From NCBI GenBank assembly GCA_023362775.1, contig JALMGJ010000004.1, forward strand, positions 35,766,929-35,830,928: DNA of 64,000 bases. The letters run 5' to 3'. Position 1 is the stretch's first letter; the number at the start of each line of letters is the position of its first letter. The notes beneath the pieces were generated by a model. That model did not search any database, was not told the DNA's origin, and was given only the letters and a program-made list of their open reading frames with translations. Positions 54,738 through 64,000 of the stretch are shown one piece after another. A program made the translations under genes and the position numbers. Source of the stretch: Charina bottae. Its lineage: Eukaryota; Chordata; Lepidosauria; Squamata; Charinaidae.

Positions 54738-55079
54738 ACGGGGGCGTGGTGGCTCAGTGGGTAAGACGCCAGGCTTGTTGATCGGAAGATTGCAAGTTTG
54801 GAGGTTCAAATCCCTAGCCTAGCCCTGCGTGCGGAGTGAGCGCCCGCACTTGCCCCAGCTCTTGCCAACCTAGCAATTCGAAAGCATGCAAATGCAAGTA
54901 GATTAATAGGTACCACTTCGGTGGGTAGGTAACAGCGTTCCGCGCGTGTCATGCGGCCACATGACCGTGGAAGCGTCTTCGGACAACGCTGGCTCTTTGG
55001 CTAACAAACGGAGATGAGCACCGGCCCCTAGAGTCGGACACGACTGCACAAATGTGCGGGGGGTACCTTTACCTTTACT
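54738..55079 (+). mobile_element. Sauria-type SINE (tRNA head, BovB tail)
   Basis: Target duplication AAAGGAC (54731-54737, 55080-55086). A box TGGCTCAGTGG at 54750-54760; B box GGTTCAAATCC, one change from consensus. BovB-type end TAGAGTCGGACACGACTG then CCTTTACCTTTACT. Very similar to the copy at 60882-61218, with a 6-bp duplication (TAGCCTAGCC). Confidence 0.92.
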
Positions 55080-55347
55080 AAAGGACTCATCAGTCTCCTC
55101 TTCCTGTCCTTACCATACCTAATGATTACTGTGTTAACTTGTATCTGAGCTGTGGCTGATCAAAAGCCACATTCACTTTGCTAACTGTTGGTTAACAGAG
55201 TATGCAGGTCCTATCCAAAGAAATGTTTATCCCCCAAATACCACAACTTAAGAGCTATTAATAAAATATATACATTGATAGCCTTGTTTCCCTACTATGC
55301 TTGCACAGTAAACTATAACCAAATTCACAATGTTACTTTCTGAAAGA

Positions 55348-55570
55348 GAGCCAGTGTGGTGTAGTAGTTAAGGCACCAGGCTAAAAACCGGGAGACCATG
55401 TATTCTAATCCTACCTTAGGCACAAAACCAGCTGGGTGACCTTGGGCTTACTTACACTCACTCTCAGCCCTAGGAAGGAGGCAATGGCAAGCTGCTTCTG
55501 CAATCTTGCTAAGAAAACTGCAGGGACTTGTCCAGGTAGTCACCAGGAGTCAACACTGACTCAAAGTGTT
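55348..55570 (+). mobile_element. MIR/CORE-like tRNA SINE, short-tail type
   Basis: GCCAGTGTGGTGTAGTAG head, CAGCTGGGTGACCTTGGGC core, then the tail with AAGAAAACTGCAGGGACTTG and CCAGGAGTCAACACTGACTC. A fuller copy of the type at 1195-1398. Confidence 0.8.
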
Positions 55571-55574
55571 TTAC

Positions 55575-56780
55575 ACACTCTTTCTGAAGAGTCAAATTAT
55601 TACACAAATATTTCTGTTTTAAACCAATAAATATTTGTGAGTAAAGCACCTGCTCATTCCCTTGCAGCTTCTTTGTTTAGAAATACTTTCATCCTTGAAG
55701 TGGCTGAAACCATTGCCCAATGTTTTGCATACTAACATGTAACATGAAACAATCCTCTTAAATTAGGATTTCAGGACGATTTTCCAGGACCACTGTGTAT
55801 GAGGGTACTATATAGTTCCAGCAAGGCACAACAGATGCTGGCATCATCTCTGGGTGATAAGTCATGCCTTTGTACTAGTATATTCTTAAGTATGCACTAG
55901 CATACCTTTAAAAAGTAATTAAACTGTAATTTAAAAAAGTATTTTTGACATCTCTCTTTTATCCTGGTTTAGTTTTTACAAGCTTATTTGAAAGGGGAGG
56001 GGGAGTTAAAGAGAAAATTAAACAAAGAGAACAGGGAACTTCAATATATCACAAACAGCTCAGTAAATAATAGTGCAATTTTCGTTGCTAATAGAATGTT
56101 TTAACACCTGAATACATTCACATGCCTGATTAAACATTAACAACATAAACCCATAAAAGAAGATTATAAGTTCCAATATCTCTTTTCAAGGAACAGCATA
56201 TTAACCACTGTTGTGTACTTTTTCAATTACATTTCTTTAATTTATTTCTGTTGCAGAAAACATAATATTAAACATTACTTCTGTTTCAAAAACAAAAGAT
56301 TATATTACATTTAGTCAATTGGCAACTACAAGTTGGCAAGTATATGTTCAAAGATTATCTCTGCTCAGCTAAAATAGTAGTGTTTTCATTAGTCTGCCCT
56401 TGTTGTGAAATTATCTTTGCAAATATAGATTTCATAATTGTTTCTGCACTCACTACTCCTACATGATTTCTCATTTTTTCTCTTTTTTTTTTCTTAGCCA
56501 CATTTATCCTATCATCTAAGAGCCGTATTTGATTAGGTAAAGACAAAAACCTCCTTTGACACCTGGTGAGTTTGATCTTAATTGCTGAGAGTTAGCTGAA
56601 GGGTTCCTTATTCCTACAGATTTTGTTTAATATTTTAAACTATTTATGAATTATATCTGTAGCTGTTCTCTCTCTGTATTGATGCTTCATATTAAGGAGC
56701 ATCTTAATTTTATACCTACCTCACTATTCTGCCATAAACTTAATGGACATTCAAAACCAGGGCAATGTCAGTATGGTACT
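55575..56780. other. Non-coding stretch, no recognised feature
   Basis: AT-rich, no repeat boundary or gene recognised; a (T)n near 56483. Confidence 0.45.
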
Positions 56781-57778
56781 GGAAGATGAACACTACCATG
56801 CCCTCCACCCAGTTGGAAGTAATCCAAAGAGCAGAAAAGCAGAAGGTAAGTACAAGTAGCACTGGTGTTTATAGCTAAACTATAACTAAAGCCGAAAAGA
56901 CACCCAGCTGCCGAGGTGCCCAGAGGGAAAACAAAAATTCAGTGCTGCAAAAATGTATACCGCTGCTATATGGAATCCCAGAACCATAAACCAGCAGACT
57001 TGATGTCAGAGCAAAACTGTCAAAACTGAACATTACTGGGAATCAGCAAACTGAAATGGATGGAATGGGTCACCTCATATGAGAGGAGCATCAGCTCTTC
57101 TACTCCAAAAAGAAATTAATAGAATAAACGGAGTAACCATCATTATTAACAAAAAGGTGGTAAAGTCAGCATGTGGACACAACGCAAGAAATGATAGAAT
57201 GATCCCAATCTGAAACCAAGACAAACCAATTGATATTATGGTATCTATGCTCCAGTCACAGATACAAAGAAAGCAAAAGCTGAACACTTCTATCGAGGAC
57301 TGCAACACCTTATTGAGCCAACAACATTGTATTAATTATAGGAGCCTGGAATGCTTAAGTTGGAAGTTAAATAGCATCTGAAGTACCAGCAGAAAATGTG
57401 AAATAGGAGTCAGACTAATAGAGTGCTGCCAAGAAAATTCAGTGTTTGTAGGAAATACCTTCTTCCAGCAACCTAAAAGATGGTTCTACTGATGGACAAC
57501 AACTGAAATCAACCTGACTATAGACTGTGCAAGCAAAGATGGAGAAACAAAAACAAGACTAGGTGCTGACTGTGGCTGAGATCATGAACTCCTTACAAAA
57601 TCACAATGTAAACAGAAAGAAATAAAGCCATCAAACCCAAAAAAATTAATTTTAACATATGGTGATGATAAATATTAGATTTCATCAACACAGTGCTTGA
57701 AGAAACTCTTTTTGTGTCATTTTAAATTTGTTAAATTAAAGATTAAATTAAAGATGAGGCAAACAAAAATATTCCAAG

Positions 57779-60610
57779 CCGAGACACCGGGGCAGGGGAG
57801 GAGGGGTGGCAGTTGTCATCTGAGTGTCTCTAATGGCCTACAGGGGCACTGCTCCGCAAGTGGCCGGTTGTGAGACCGTGTTTCAAGTTGCGTTCCCGAG
57901 AACACTTGGGAGTGTTGCTACTGTACCAGCCTCCCTGCTGCGTAGCAACCTCCCTGTTTGAGCTGCTGGAGGCCGTCTTGGGGCTGGCGGTGGAGTTCCC
58001 CAGGCTTATGGTTCTGGGGGACTTCAACTTGCCGTCCCTGGGACGTGCCTTGGAAGCGGCCTGGGAGTTCATGGCAGCCATGGGCCTGTCCCAGATAATT
58101 CGGGACCCGACTCGAGACAGTGGTCTCACCCCTGACTTGGTTTTCTTGTCTGAGCAGTGGCAATGTGATCTGAGGGGAGAGTTAGATCTGTCCCCGTTGT
58201 CATGGTCAGACCACACCCTGGTGACCCCGAGATTCTCTTGTGCTGCCCCACTGCGCAGGGAGGCAGGACCCATTTGATTGGTCTGCCCCAGGCAACTTAT
58301 GGACCCAATGAGGTTCCAGAGGGAGCTGGGGTTATACCCAAGAATCAGTTGCATGGTCCAGCGGAGGTCCTGGCCACAGCCTGGAATAGGGAGGCGGCTG
58401 TAGCCTTGGACAGGATCGCACCTGTGCGACCTCTCTTGCCACGTTCAGCCCATCACTCCCCGTGCTTTACGGAGGAGTTGAGGGTTTTAAAGAGGGTTAA
58501 GAGACGTCTGGAGCGCCACTGGAGAAATATGAAGACTGAATCTGACCGAACACAATCTAGAGCCGCTGTTAAGGCCTACCTTGTGGTGGTAAGAGCGGCG
58601 AAACATGAATATTTCTCTGCTCTTATTGCGTCTGCAGAATGCCACCTGACGGCCCTGTTTAAGATTACTAGATCTCTTCTGGGTCAAGTACAATCAGTGA
58701 CCCATTTACAGGGCTGTTCGGAAGAGTTTTCAGAGCATCTGATGGATAAAATTGCTCAGATCCATTCTAAGTTGGACTCTAAGCATGAAGCACAGTCTGG
58801 GGAGATGCCGGGGGATCGTACTTACCCTGTTATCTGGGAACGGTTTGATCCTGTTGGACCTGAGGAAGTGGACAGGATCCTCCGGATTGTAAATACCACC
58901 ACATGCCATCTAGACCCGTGCCCTTCCTGGCTAGTAAAATTGGGCTGGGAGGTGACTTGTGGCTGGGTCCAGGTGATGGTTAATGCATTCCTGGGGGAGG
59001 GGGTGTTCCCGGCGGCCTTTAAGGGGGCGCTGGTGCACTCCCTCCTCAAGAAACCATCCCTGAACCCTACTATTCTGGACAATTTTTGTCCTGTCTCCCA
59101 CCTTCCCTTTCTGGGAAAGGTTGTTGAGAAAGTGGTGGTGTTACAACTCCAGAGGATTCTGGAGAAAACGGATTATCTAGACCCCTTTCAGTCAGGTTTC
59201 AGGCCAGGATATGGGATGGAGACTGCATTGGTCACACTTATGATTGCTGGCGGGAGCGGGATGGAGGATCCATCCTTGCTCTCCTAGATGTCTCAGCGGC
59301 TTTCAATACCATCAACCATGGTATCCTTTTGGGGCGGCTCAGGGAGTTGGGGGTGGGCGGCATAGTTCTGCGCTGGTTCACCTCCTTCCTCCAGGGCCGT
59401 TCTCAATTGGTGGTGATAGGAGAGAAGAGATCTGACCCACGACCCCTCCTGCGTGGGCTGCCGCAGGGTTCGGTGCTCACTCCTCTCCTATTTAACATCT
59501 ACATGAAGCCACTGGGTGAGATCATCCGTCACCACAGGATGAGGTATTATCAATATGCTGACGATACTCAATTGTATATCACCATCCCGGGTGAAGTAAG
59601 TGATGCGGTCGCCGCCCTGCCTCAGTGCCTGGGGGCTGTGGGGGTCTGGATGGGGAACAACAGGCTTCAGCTGAACCCTGGTAAGATGGAGTGGCTGTGG
59701 ATTGATGGCCTCTCGGGATCCAGGAAGTTGTCATCTTTGGTCCTGGATAGGGTGGCACTGCCCCATTCGGAGCCAGTGCGGAACTTGGGGGTCCTCCTGG
59801 ACTCACGACTCCTGCTCGAAGAGCAGGTGGCAGTCGTGGCCAGGAGGGCCTTTGCGCAACTTCAGGTTGTGCGCCAGTTACGCCCATTCCTGGACCGAGA
59901 TGCCCTCCGAACAGTCACTCATGCCCTTGTCATCTCCCATATAGACTATTGCAATGCGCTCTACATGGGGCTACCCTTGAAGAGTATCCGGAAGCTTCAG
60001 CTGGTCCAGAATGCGGCTGAGTGGACAGTTATTGGTGCCATAAAATCAGCACATGTGACACTGCTGCTGCGCAAGCTGCATTGGGTACCAGTTTGCTTCC
60101 GGGTCCAATTCAAGGTGTTGGTTATCACCTTTAAAGCCCTTCATGGCATGGGACCAGGTTACCTGAGGGACCGTCTCATCCCCAGAACATCGACCCACCC
60201 CACTCGGTCATGCAGAGAGGGCATGCTACGGACCCCAGCGACAAAAGAGTTCCATCTAGCGGGGTCCAGGAGGTGGGCCTTCTCTGCAGTAGCGCCCGCC
60301 CTTTGGAATATCTTGCCCCCGGAGCTGAGGTGGGTTTCCTCGCTCCCGACCTTCCGGAAAAACTTGAAGACCTGGTTCTGCCGCCTTGCTTGGGATGGGA
60401 ATACCAACAGTTCCTCCTAGGGGTGGCTGGTGCCATGAAGCCCCCCCTATTATTAACATCTATTGCACTTGGATTTTATATTTATTTTATTGATATTGTA
60501 ATCTTATATTTATATTTTTAATCTTGCTTTTATTGTGAACCACCCAGAGTCCCCCAGTTGGGGGAGATGGGCGGTGATACAAATTTAAATAATAAATAAA
60601 ATAAATAAAT
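57779..60610 (+). mobile_element. L2-like LINE, 2.8 kb, inside BovB
   Basis: Flanked by an 18-bp direct repeat AAACAAAAATATTCCAAG (57761-57778, 60611-60628). It spans the endonuclease C-terminal half, linker, RT, C-terminal region and the tail CACCCAGAGTCCCCCAGTTG..GAGATGGGCGGTGATACAAAT with (AAAT)n. The most complete L2 in the window; 5'-truncated. Much of its C-terminal half is nearly identical to the copy at 36.1-38.1 kb. Confidence 0.92.
57800..60420 (+). pseudogene. L2 ORF2: APE endonuclease and reverse transcriptase, two frameshifts
   Basis: Frame 3 (to 58277): endonuclease with LMVLGDFNLPS (catalytic GDFN) and ..LSWSDHTLV (SDH box). Frame 2 (58202-59287): linker ..SPCFTEELRVLKRVKRRLER, RT motif 2-like PVSHLPFLGKVVEKVV and FQSGFRPGYGMETALVTLMI. 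A small deletion near 59246 shifts to frame 1 (59281-60420): motif A LLDVSAAFNTINHGIL (catalytic Asp kept), motif [21 protein letters not shown], motif [14 protein letters not shown], thumb ..[17 protein letters not shown] and ..FKALHGMGPGYLRDRLIP. Otherwise only lightly damaged. The family's reaction is target-primed reverse transcription. Confidence 0.9.
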
Positions 60611-60755
60611 AAACAAAAATATTCCAAGGTGCAAAAAGCAAAAGTAGGAGTATAAGGCTGTCTGCTGATACACTGAGAATAGCTGAAAAAAGGTGGAAAG
60701 CAAAAGGCAATGGATACAGAGGAAATTTATTAAATTTCTGAGTTCCAGAGAAGAG

Positions 60756-60822
60756 TATTTATTTATTTGTTTGTTTAAATTTATTGGCCGCCCAACTCCA
60801 ATTGACTCTGGGCTGCCTAGAA
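60756..60822 (-). mobile_element. Orphan L2-like 3' tail inside BovB copy 2
   Basis: Plus strand ATTTATTGGCCGCCCAACTC..ATTGACTCTGGGCTGCCTAG, complement of an L2 3' end, about 67 bp. Confidence 0.7.
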
Positions 60823-60881
60823 AACTAGAGTTAAGAAGAGATGAGGAATTACCTAAATATAGTAATAAGTACAAAGCCTCT

Positions 60882-61218
60882 GTGGGGCGTGGTGGCTCAG
60901 TGGGTAAGACGCCAGGCTTGTGGATCGGAAGATTGCAAGTTCGGAGGTTCGAATCCCTAGCCCTGCGTGCGGAGTGAGCTCCCGCACTAGCTCCAGCTCT
61001 TGCCAACCTAGCAATTCGAAAGCATGCAAATGCAAGTAGATTAATGGGTACCACTTCGGTGGGTAGGTAACAGCGTTCCGTGCGTGTCATGCGGCCACAT
61101 GACCGTGGAAGCATCTTCGGACAACGCTGGCTCTTTGGCTAACAAACGGAGATGAGCACCGGCCCCTAGAGTCGGACACGACTGCACAAATGTGCGGGGG
61201 GTACCTTTACCTTTACTT
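60882..61218 (+). mobile_element. Sauria-type SINE (tRNA head, BovB tail)
   Basis: 12-bp target duplication TACAAAGCCTCT (60870-60881, 61219-61230). A box TGGCTCAGTGG (60893-60903), perfect B box GGTTCGAATCC (60946-60956), BovB end GAGTCGGACACGACTG, terminal CCTTTACCTTTACTT. Both boxes and the tail are intact, so this looks young and could still be transcribed. It sits inside BovB, whose enzymes are the presumed mobiliser of this SINE. Confidence 0.93.
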
Positions 61219-61699
61219 TACAAAGCCTCTAGGGATAACAATCAGATGGGGAAGATAAGGCATTTATTTAAGAAAATTACAGAAATCAATTATGCAAAAG
61301 TAGGCACTGTGAAAGCTAAAGGCGGCAAAGATCTACTGGAGAAAGAAGGTATAAAGAAGACATGGGATAAATATGTGGAAAAAGTGTACAAAGTAGATCC
61401 CAACATTGATCATTTGTATAAAGGTTTGATCACTGAACCTTCTGGAAAATGAAATTAAATGGCCCCTAGAAAATATTCTAACACCAAAGCTGCAGTAGTT
61501 GATAAACTACCAGCAGAACCATATAAAAACTTACAGGATGATTCAGAAGACCCAGTAGTATCTGCTGCTAAGGAAACAACTGACTTGGGAGCAGCAGTGG
61601 AAGAGGGGGTAACTTAGATTTAATGAAGGCAAGGAATGGGCAGCAAAGGGTAGCTGGCCTCTGTGCCTGGGGGCCCGAAGCCAGCTGCCTCTTCTGCCT

Positions 61700-61850
61700 T
61701 CATTATATATACCCCACTGCCGCAGCAAGTGAGAGCACATAGCTAAACTTGCCAATTTCAGAAGCTAAGCAATGCCAGCCTGCTTAGGGCCTGGATTGGG
61801 GGGTGGGGGTACGGGTGCTGAGGCACTTGGAAATACTCTGGAAGAAAGTA
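61700..61850 (+). mobile_element. Possible 5S-derived SINE remnant
   Basis: ..TTGCCAATTTCAGAAGCTAA then GCA..GGGCCTGGATTGG resembles the 5S rRNA block TCTCGGAAGCTAAGCAGGG..GGGCCTGG. It is followed by ACTCTGGAAGAAAGTAATGG, like the body of the short-tail SINE. Diverged and rearranged. Confidence 0.35.
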
Positions 61851-61899
61851 ATGGCTGGGCCTTGAGTGGTGGAGATGAATCCTGGCATGTATCTGCTGC

Positions 61900-62175
61900 T
61901 TCAGGGGGACTGCAACCCTGTCCCAGAGTTAAAGACCTTTCCAGTCCCAGATCTATGAGCTATCAGTCTGTAATGCTTTCCTCTTATCAGGACTCAGCTT
62001 CATCCAGCAAACTGGTGAAGCATTTCCACTACCAAACCTGAGTTTGATGACAGGGAGAATTAGAGCTGTGTGTCATTAGCATACTGGTGGCATCCAACCC
62101 CTGATCCTCTAATGATCTTACTCAGCAGCTTCATTTAATTGTTAAACAATAAGGATCACAAAATTGACTATTTCA
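61900..62175 (-). mobile_element. Old L2-like remnant (RT antisense)
   Basis: Plus strand ..AGAGCTGTGTGTCATTAGCATACTGGTGGCAT.. is the complement of an L2 YADDTQL-region coding sequence, with the PLLFN-like part near 62130-62150. Decayed. Confidence 0.5.
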
Positions 62176-62249
62176 GGACCTCATAGCTTAGTAAACATGG
62201 AGCTAAGCAGAAGCCCCCTAAGGCTATCCTCTGGAGCTGACACTAGAGG

Positions 62250-62440
62250 TTAAAGCAGAAGTAATGAAAAACAATGCTTCCTGCTCCAAGTGCAGATACA
62301 TGGCTCAGCAAAAAACTATGGCTGAGCAAAAAGGAGAGGAAACAGGAGTGGAATGCCAGTGTTCAATAGGAGAAAGAAGAAAAGAGAAGGAAATGATTAT
62401 AGAGAACATGCAATTTGAAGGATTATGTGCTCAGCAGTGA
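62250..62440. repeat. Diverged direct repeat, unit 1
   Basis: Shares AACAATG.TTC..CCAAGTGCAGATA..TGGCT.AGCA and the following AAAAAGGAGAG..AGAAAGAAGAAAAGAGA..GAAGGATT.TGTG blocks with 63265-63430, in the same order and orientation. Confidence 0.65.
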
Positions 62441-62461
62441 GAGATGAAAAAATCATTTTTA

Positions 62462-62935
62462 TTTAAATTATTTAATAAATTTATATGGCCACCCAACTTG
62501 CAATACAACTCTGGGCAGTTAACATTAAAACCAATACAAAAACCATCAAATAAAGGTAAAGACAGCATGACGTAATTGAGGCCATTCCACAATCATTCCA
62601 TAATGACCATTACAGAAAGGCTCATCCACCATCCTAGCCCAGTGCCTGGGGGAAAAGACAGTCTTCAAGTCCTTATAAAAAGCCAGCAGGGTCAGCACTA
62701 TCCTGGGTTCTGCCAGATGACACTGTTTCATAGAGGGGACCCAGAGCATCCCTACCCTCTTGGACCTTGTGGAATGGGCAAATTCAGTAAGAGACAGGTA
62801 GTCCCACAAGTAGCCTGCACCTGTGCCATAAAGGGGTTTATGGGTGTTAATCAACAACTTGAATTGCATCCAGAATTGCATCCAATACCTTGAATTGCAT
62901 CCAGAAGCCTACCGGGAACCAGTGCAGCTTCTGGA
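62462..62935 (-). mobile_element. Old L2-like LINE remnant (C-terminal region and 3' tail)
   Basis: Minus strand gives FWMQFKLLINTHKPLYGTGA then GYLWDYLS, then LAEPRIVLTLLAFYKDLKTV, parallel to the younger L2s' [20 protein letters not shown] and [13 protein letters not shown]. The tail ..TAACTGCCCAGAGTTG..GGGTGGCCATATAAATTTATTAAAT lies at 62465-62525. Confidence 0.7.
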
Positions 62936-63264
62936 AGAGTGATGTTACAATGGTGTACCGTGACCCCTCCTTAGTTACACATGCTACTGCATTCTGGACC
63001 AGCTGCAGGTTTTGAAGGACATCCACCCAAATGACTTAGTCAAGTCTTCAGGATGTTTCTGCCCAGTGCTCTGTATCCCTAGTCCCTGACAGACACCCAA
63101 AGACCAATACACACATACCATCCTTCTCACTAATGCTGCTCACCAGGGTAGTAAGAGGACTGAAAATGCCCTTTATTCCTACTAAACTGGCAAGACGCTG
63201 GGAGTCAGTACCACTCCCCCTCATCTCCCACTCAAAGGAGAAAGACATCAGCACCCCAATGGAG
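62936..63264 (-). mobile_element. Antisense L2-like repeat remnant
   Basis: CCGGGAACCAGTGCAGCTTC..GCATTCTGGACCAGCTGCAG is the complement of the L2 region encoding a QLVQNAA..LHWLPV-type reading. Diverged; may belong with the preceding remnant. Confidence 0.4.
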
Positions 63265-63430
63265 AACAATGGTTTCTATTCCAAGTGCAGATAGCTGGCT
63301 TAGCAGAAATCTATGGTTGAGTAAAAAGGAGAGTTTGCAAGCAGAGAGAAAGAAGAAAAGAGAAAATAAGAAAGAATACAGTATGTGTTTTGAAGGATTG
63401 TGTGTTCAACAGTGAGAGGGGAAAAGGTCA
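63265..63430. repeat. Diverged direct repeat, unit 2
   Basis: Counterpart of 62250-62440, about 1 kb downstream. Confidence 0.65.
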
Positions 63431-63808
63431 TCTTCCGAACAGCTGATAATAAAAGGAGTGTGTCCTAAAAGCTGCTGATTGTTCATTGTATGTTATTACT
63501 AAACAACTTGTGCTGAGTAAGCAGAGACTGTATGAAGAATATATGGCAGCCAGTTCCAGGGGGAAGCTCACTAAGTCAGTGAACAGGGAAAGCAAACAAA
63601 TTTGCCAGTGGAGTTTGATGAGGGAATTTAAGTGGGAGTCTTTACAGATTGCCTTTACGAGTAAAGGTAATATAGGAGCCTGAGAAGAAACAAGAAAAAT
63701 AGAAGTATTTTATTAGTAATATTTTAAGCAAAAAAAGGAATCACCAATCATGTCCTAATATTTGTAATTGTCTGTGTTCCTGCCTGAGATCAAACTGTCA
63801 TATATTTG
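63431..63808. other. Unassigned stretch with a 65-codon ORF
   Basis: The frame at 63486-63683 contains QRLYEEYMAASSRGKLTKSV then NRESKQICQWSLMREFKWES. It looks protein-like, perhaps a transposon remnant, but I recognise no family and see no splice context. Confidence 0.25.
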
Positions 63809-63816
63809 AACTAAGT

Positions 63817-64000
63817 CAGTGATGGCAAACGTATGACGTGTGTGTCAAAGGTGACACACCATGACATTTTGGGTGACACACCAGCGTTCACCAACACCCA
63901 ACAACTATTCTCCCTGAGTTACCAAAGAAACTGAACGAACAAAAGGCACTGCAACTTCCCCCACCCACCTACCTCCCCCCCATCTCTGCCCTTTCGGCCG
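63817..64000 (+). mobile_element. hAT-like element end, runs off the window
   Basis: Starts CAGTGATGGCAAACGTATGA, typical of a hAT terminal repeat of a third family, with GTGACACACC repeated inside. The preceding eight bases AACTAAGT (63809-63816) would be the target duplication; the other end is beyond 64000. Confidence 0.5.

Larger units (their letters stand above)
56790..61610 (+). mobile_element. RTE-BovB LINE, copy 2 (endonuclease to RT start), nested
   Basis: Readings follow BovB order. Endonuclease-like pieces at 57040-57600: ..GISKLKWMEWVTSYERSI.., ..YAPVTDTKKAKAEHFYRGLQHLIEPT.. and ..FSVCRKYLLPAT... Then DTLRIAEKRWKAKGNGYRG at 60665-60720. After the SINE come NNQMGKIRHLFKKITEINYA, KGGKDLLEKEGIKKTWDKYV and LITEPSGK at 61240-61450, and ..NTKAAVVDKLPAEPYKNLQDD. 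Many stops. An L2 (57779-60610) and a SINE (60882-61218) interrupt it. RT palm and 3' end are missing after about 61610. Confidence 0.75.

Noticed and set aside
63486..63683. Host exon
   Set aside because: Protein-like composition, but I see no domain, no homologous reading and no clear splice signals; kept only as unassigned.

Overview
The window reads as a repeat-rich, AT-leaning intergenic or intronic stretch from a squamate reptile (lizard or snake). I found no host protein-coding exon I can support and no intact tRNA or rRNA gene. The assignment rests on the repeat repertoire: RTE-BovB LINEs with the diagnostic 3' end (AGAGTCGG..ACGACTG), tRNA-headed SINEs sharing that BovB tail (Sauria type), L2/CR1-like LINEs, an R4-clade LINE with a restriction-like endonuclease, a Penelope-like element (PLE) with a GIY-YIG domain, MIR/CORE-like SINEs, a 5S rRNA-derived SINE and hAT-type MITEs. 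Family names come from recognising sequence by eye; no database was searched.

Layout. 0-1 kb: 3' half of a LINE with a C-terminal C2H2 knuckle. 1-3.6 kb: SINEs, a TA-flanked MITE, microsatellites and an old L2 remnant. 5.8 kb: a 134-bp PLE-like insertion with a hammerhead-like core. 6.3-7.24 kb: three consecutive hAT MITEs, each with an 8-bp target duplication. 9.2-9.7 kb: a chimeric SINE. 11.75-12.4 kb: a PLE 3' end. 12.6-16.0 kb: a degraded LINE carrying a MITE and a solo-LTR-like insert. 16.6-16.84 kb: a 5S-derived SINE. 19.3-20.1 kb: an L2 remnant. 20.15-25.56 kb: an R4 LINE (minus) split by an L1 with a 20-bp target duplication. 28.99-30.05 kb: SINE, CR1, (ATCC)n and a hAT MITE. 30.18-32.87 kb: an L1-derived insert (17-bp target duplication) itself split by BovB. 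36.05-38.34 kb: a three-layer nest, MITE interrupted by L2, L2 interrupted by a solo LTR. 38.35-43.5 kb: a second degraded LINE hosting a SINE, a hAT MITE and a palindromic PLE. 43.5-56.8 kb: mostly single-copy non-coding DNA with blocks resembling conserved non-coding elements. 56.8-61.6 kb: a second BovB split by a 2.8-kb L2 and a Sauria SINE. 61.7-64 kb: old L2-like remnants, a diverged direct repeat and a hAT end running off the window.

The most unusual structure is the PLE copy at 42.44-42.89 kb: two perfect 207-bp inverted arms around an 8-bp spacer, flanked by a 14-bp target duplication, each arm carrying a hammerhead-ribozyme-like core. A second theme is hAT target choice: all six bounded hAT MITEs, from two terminal-repeat families, have 8-bp duplications of the form NNNTANNN. 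The nesting gives a relative insertion order at several loci.
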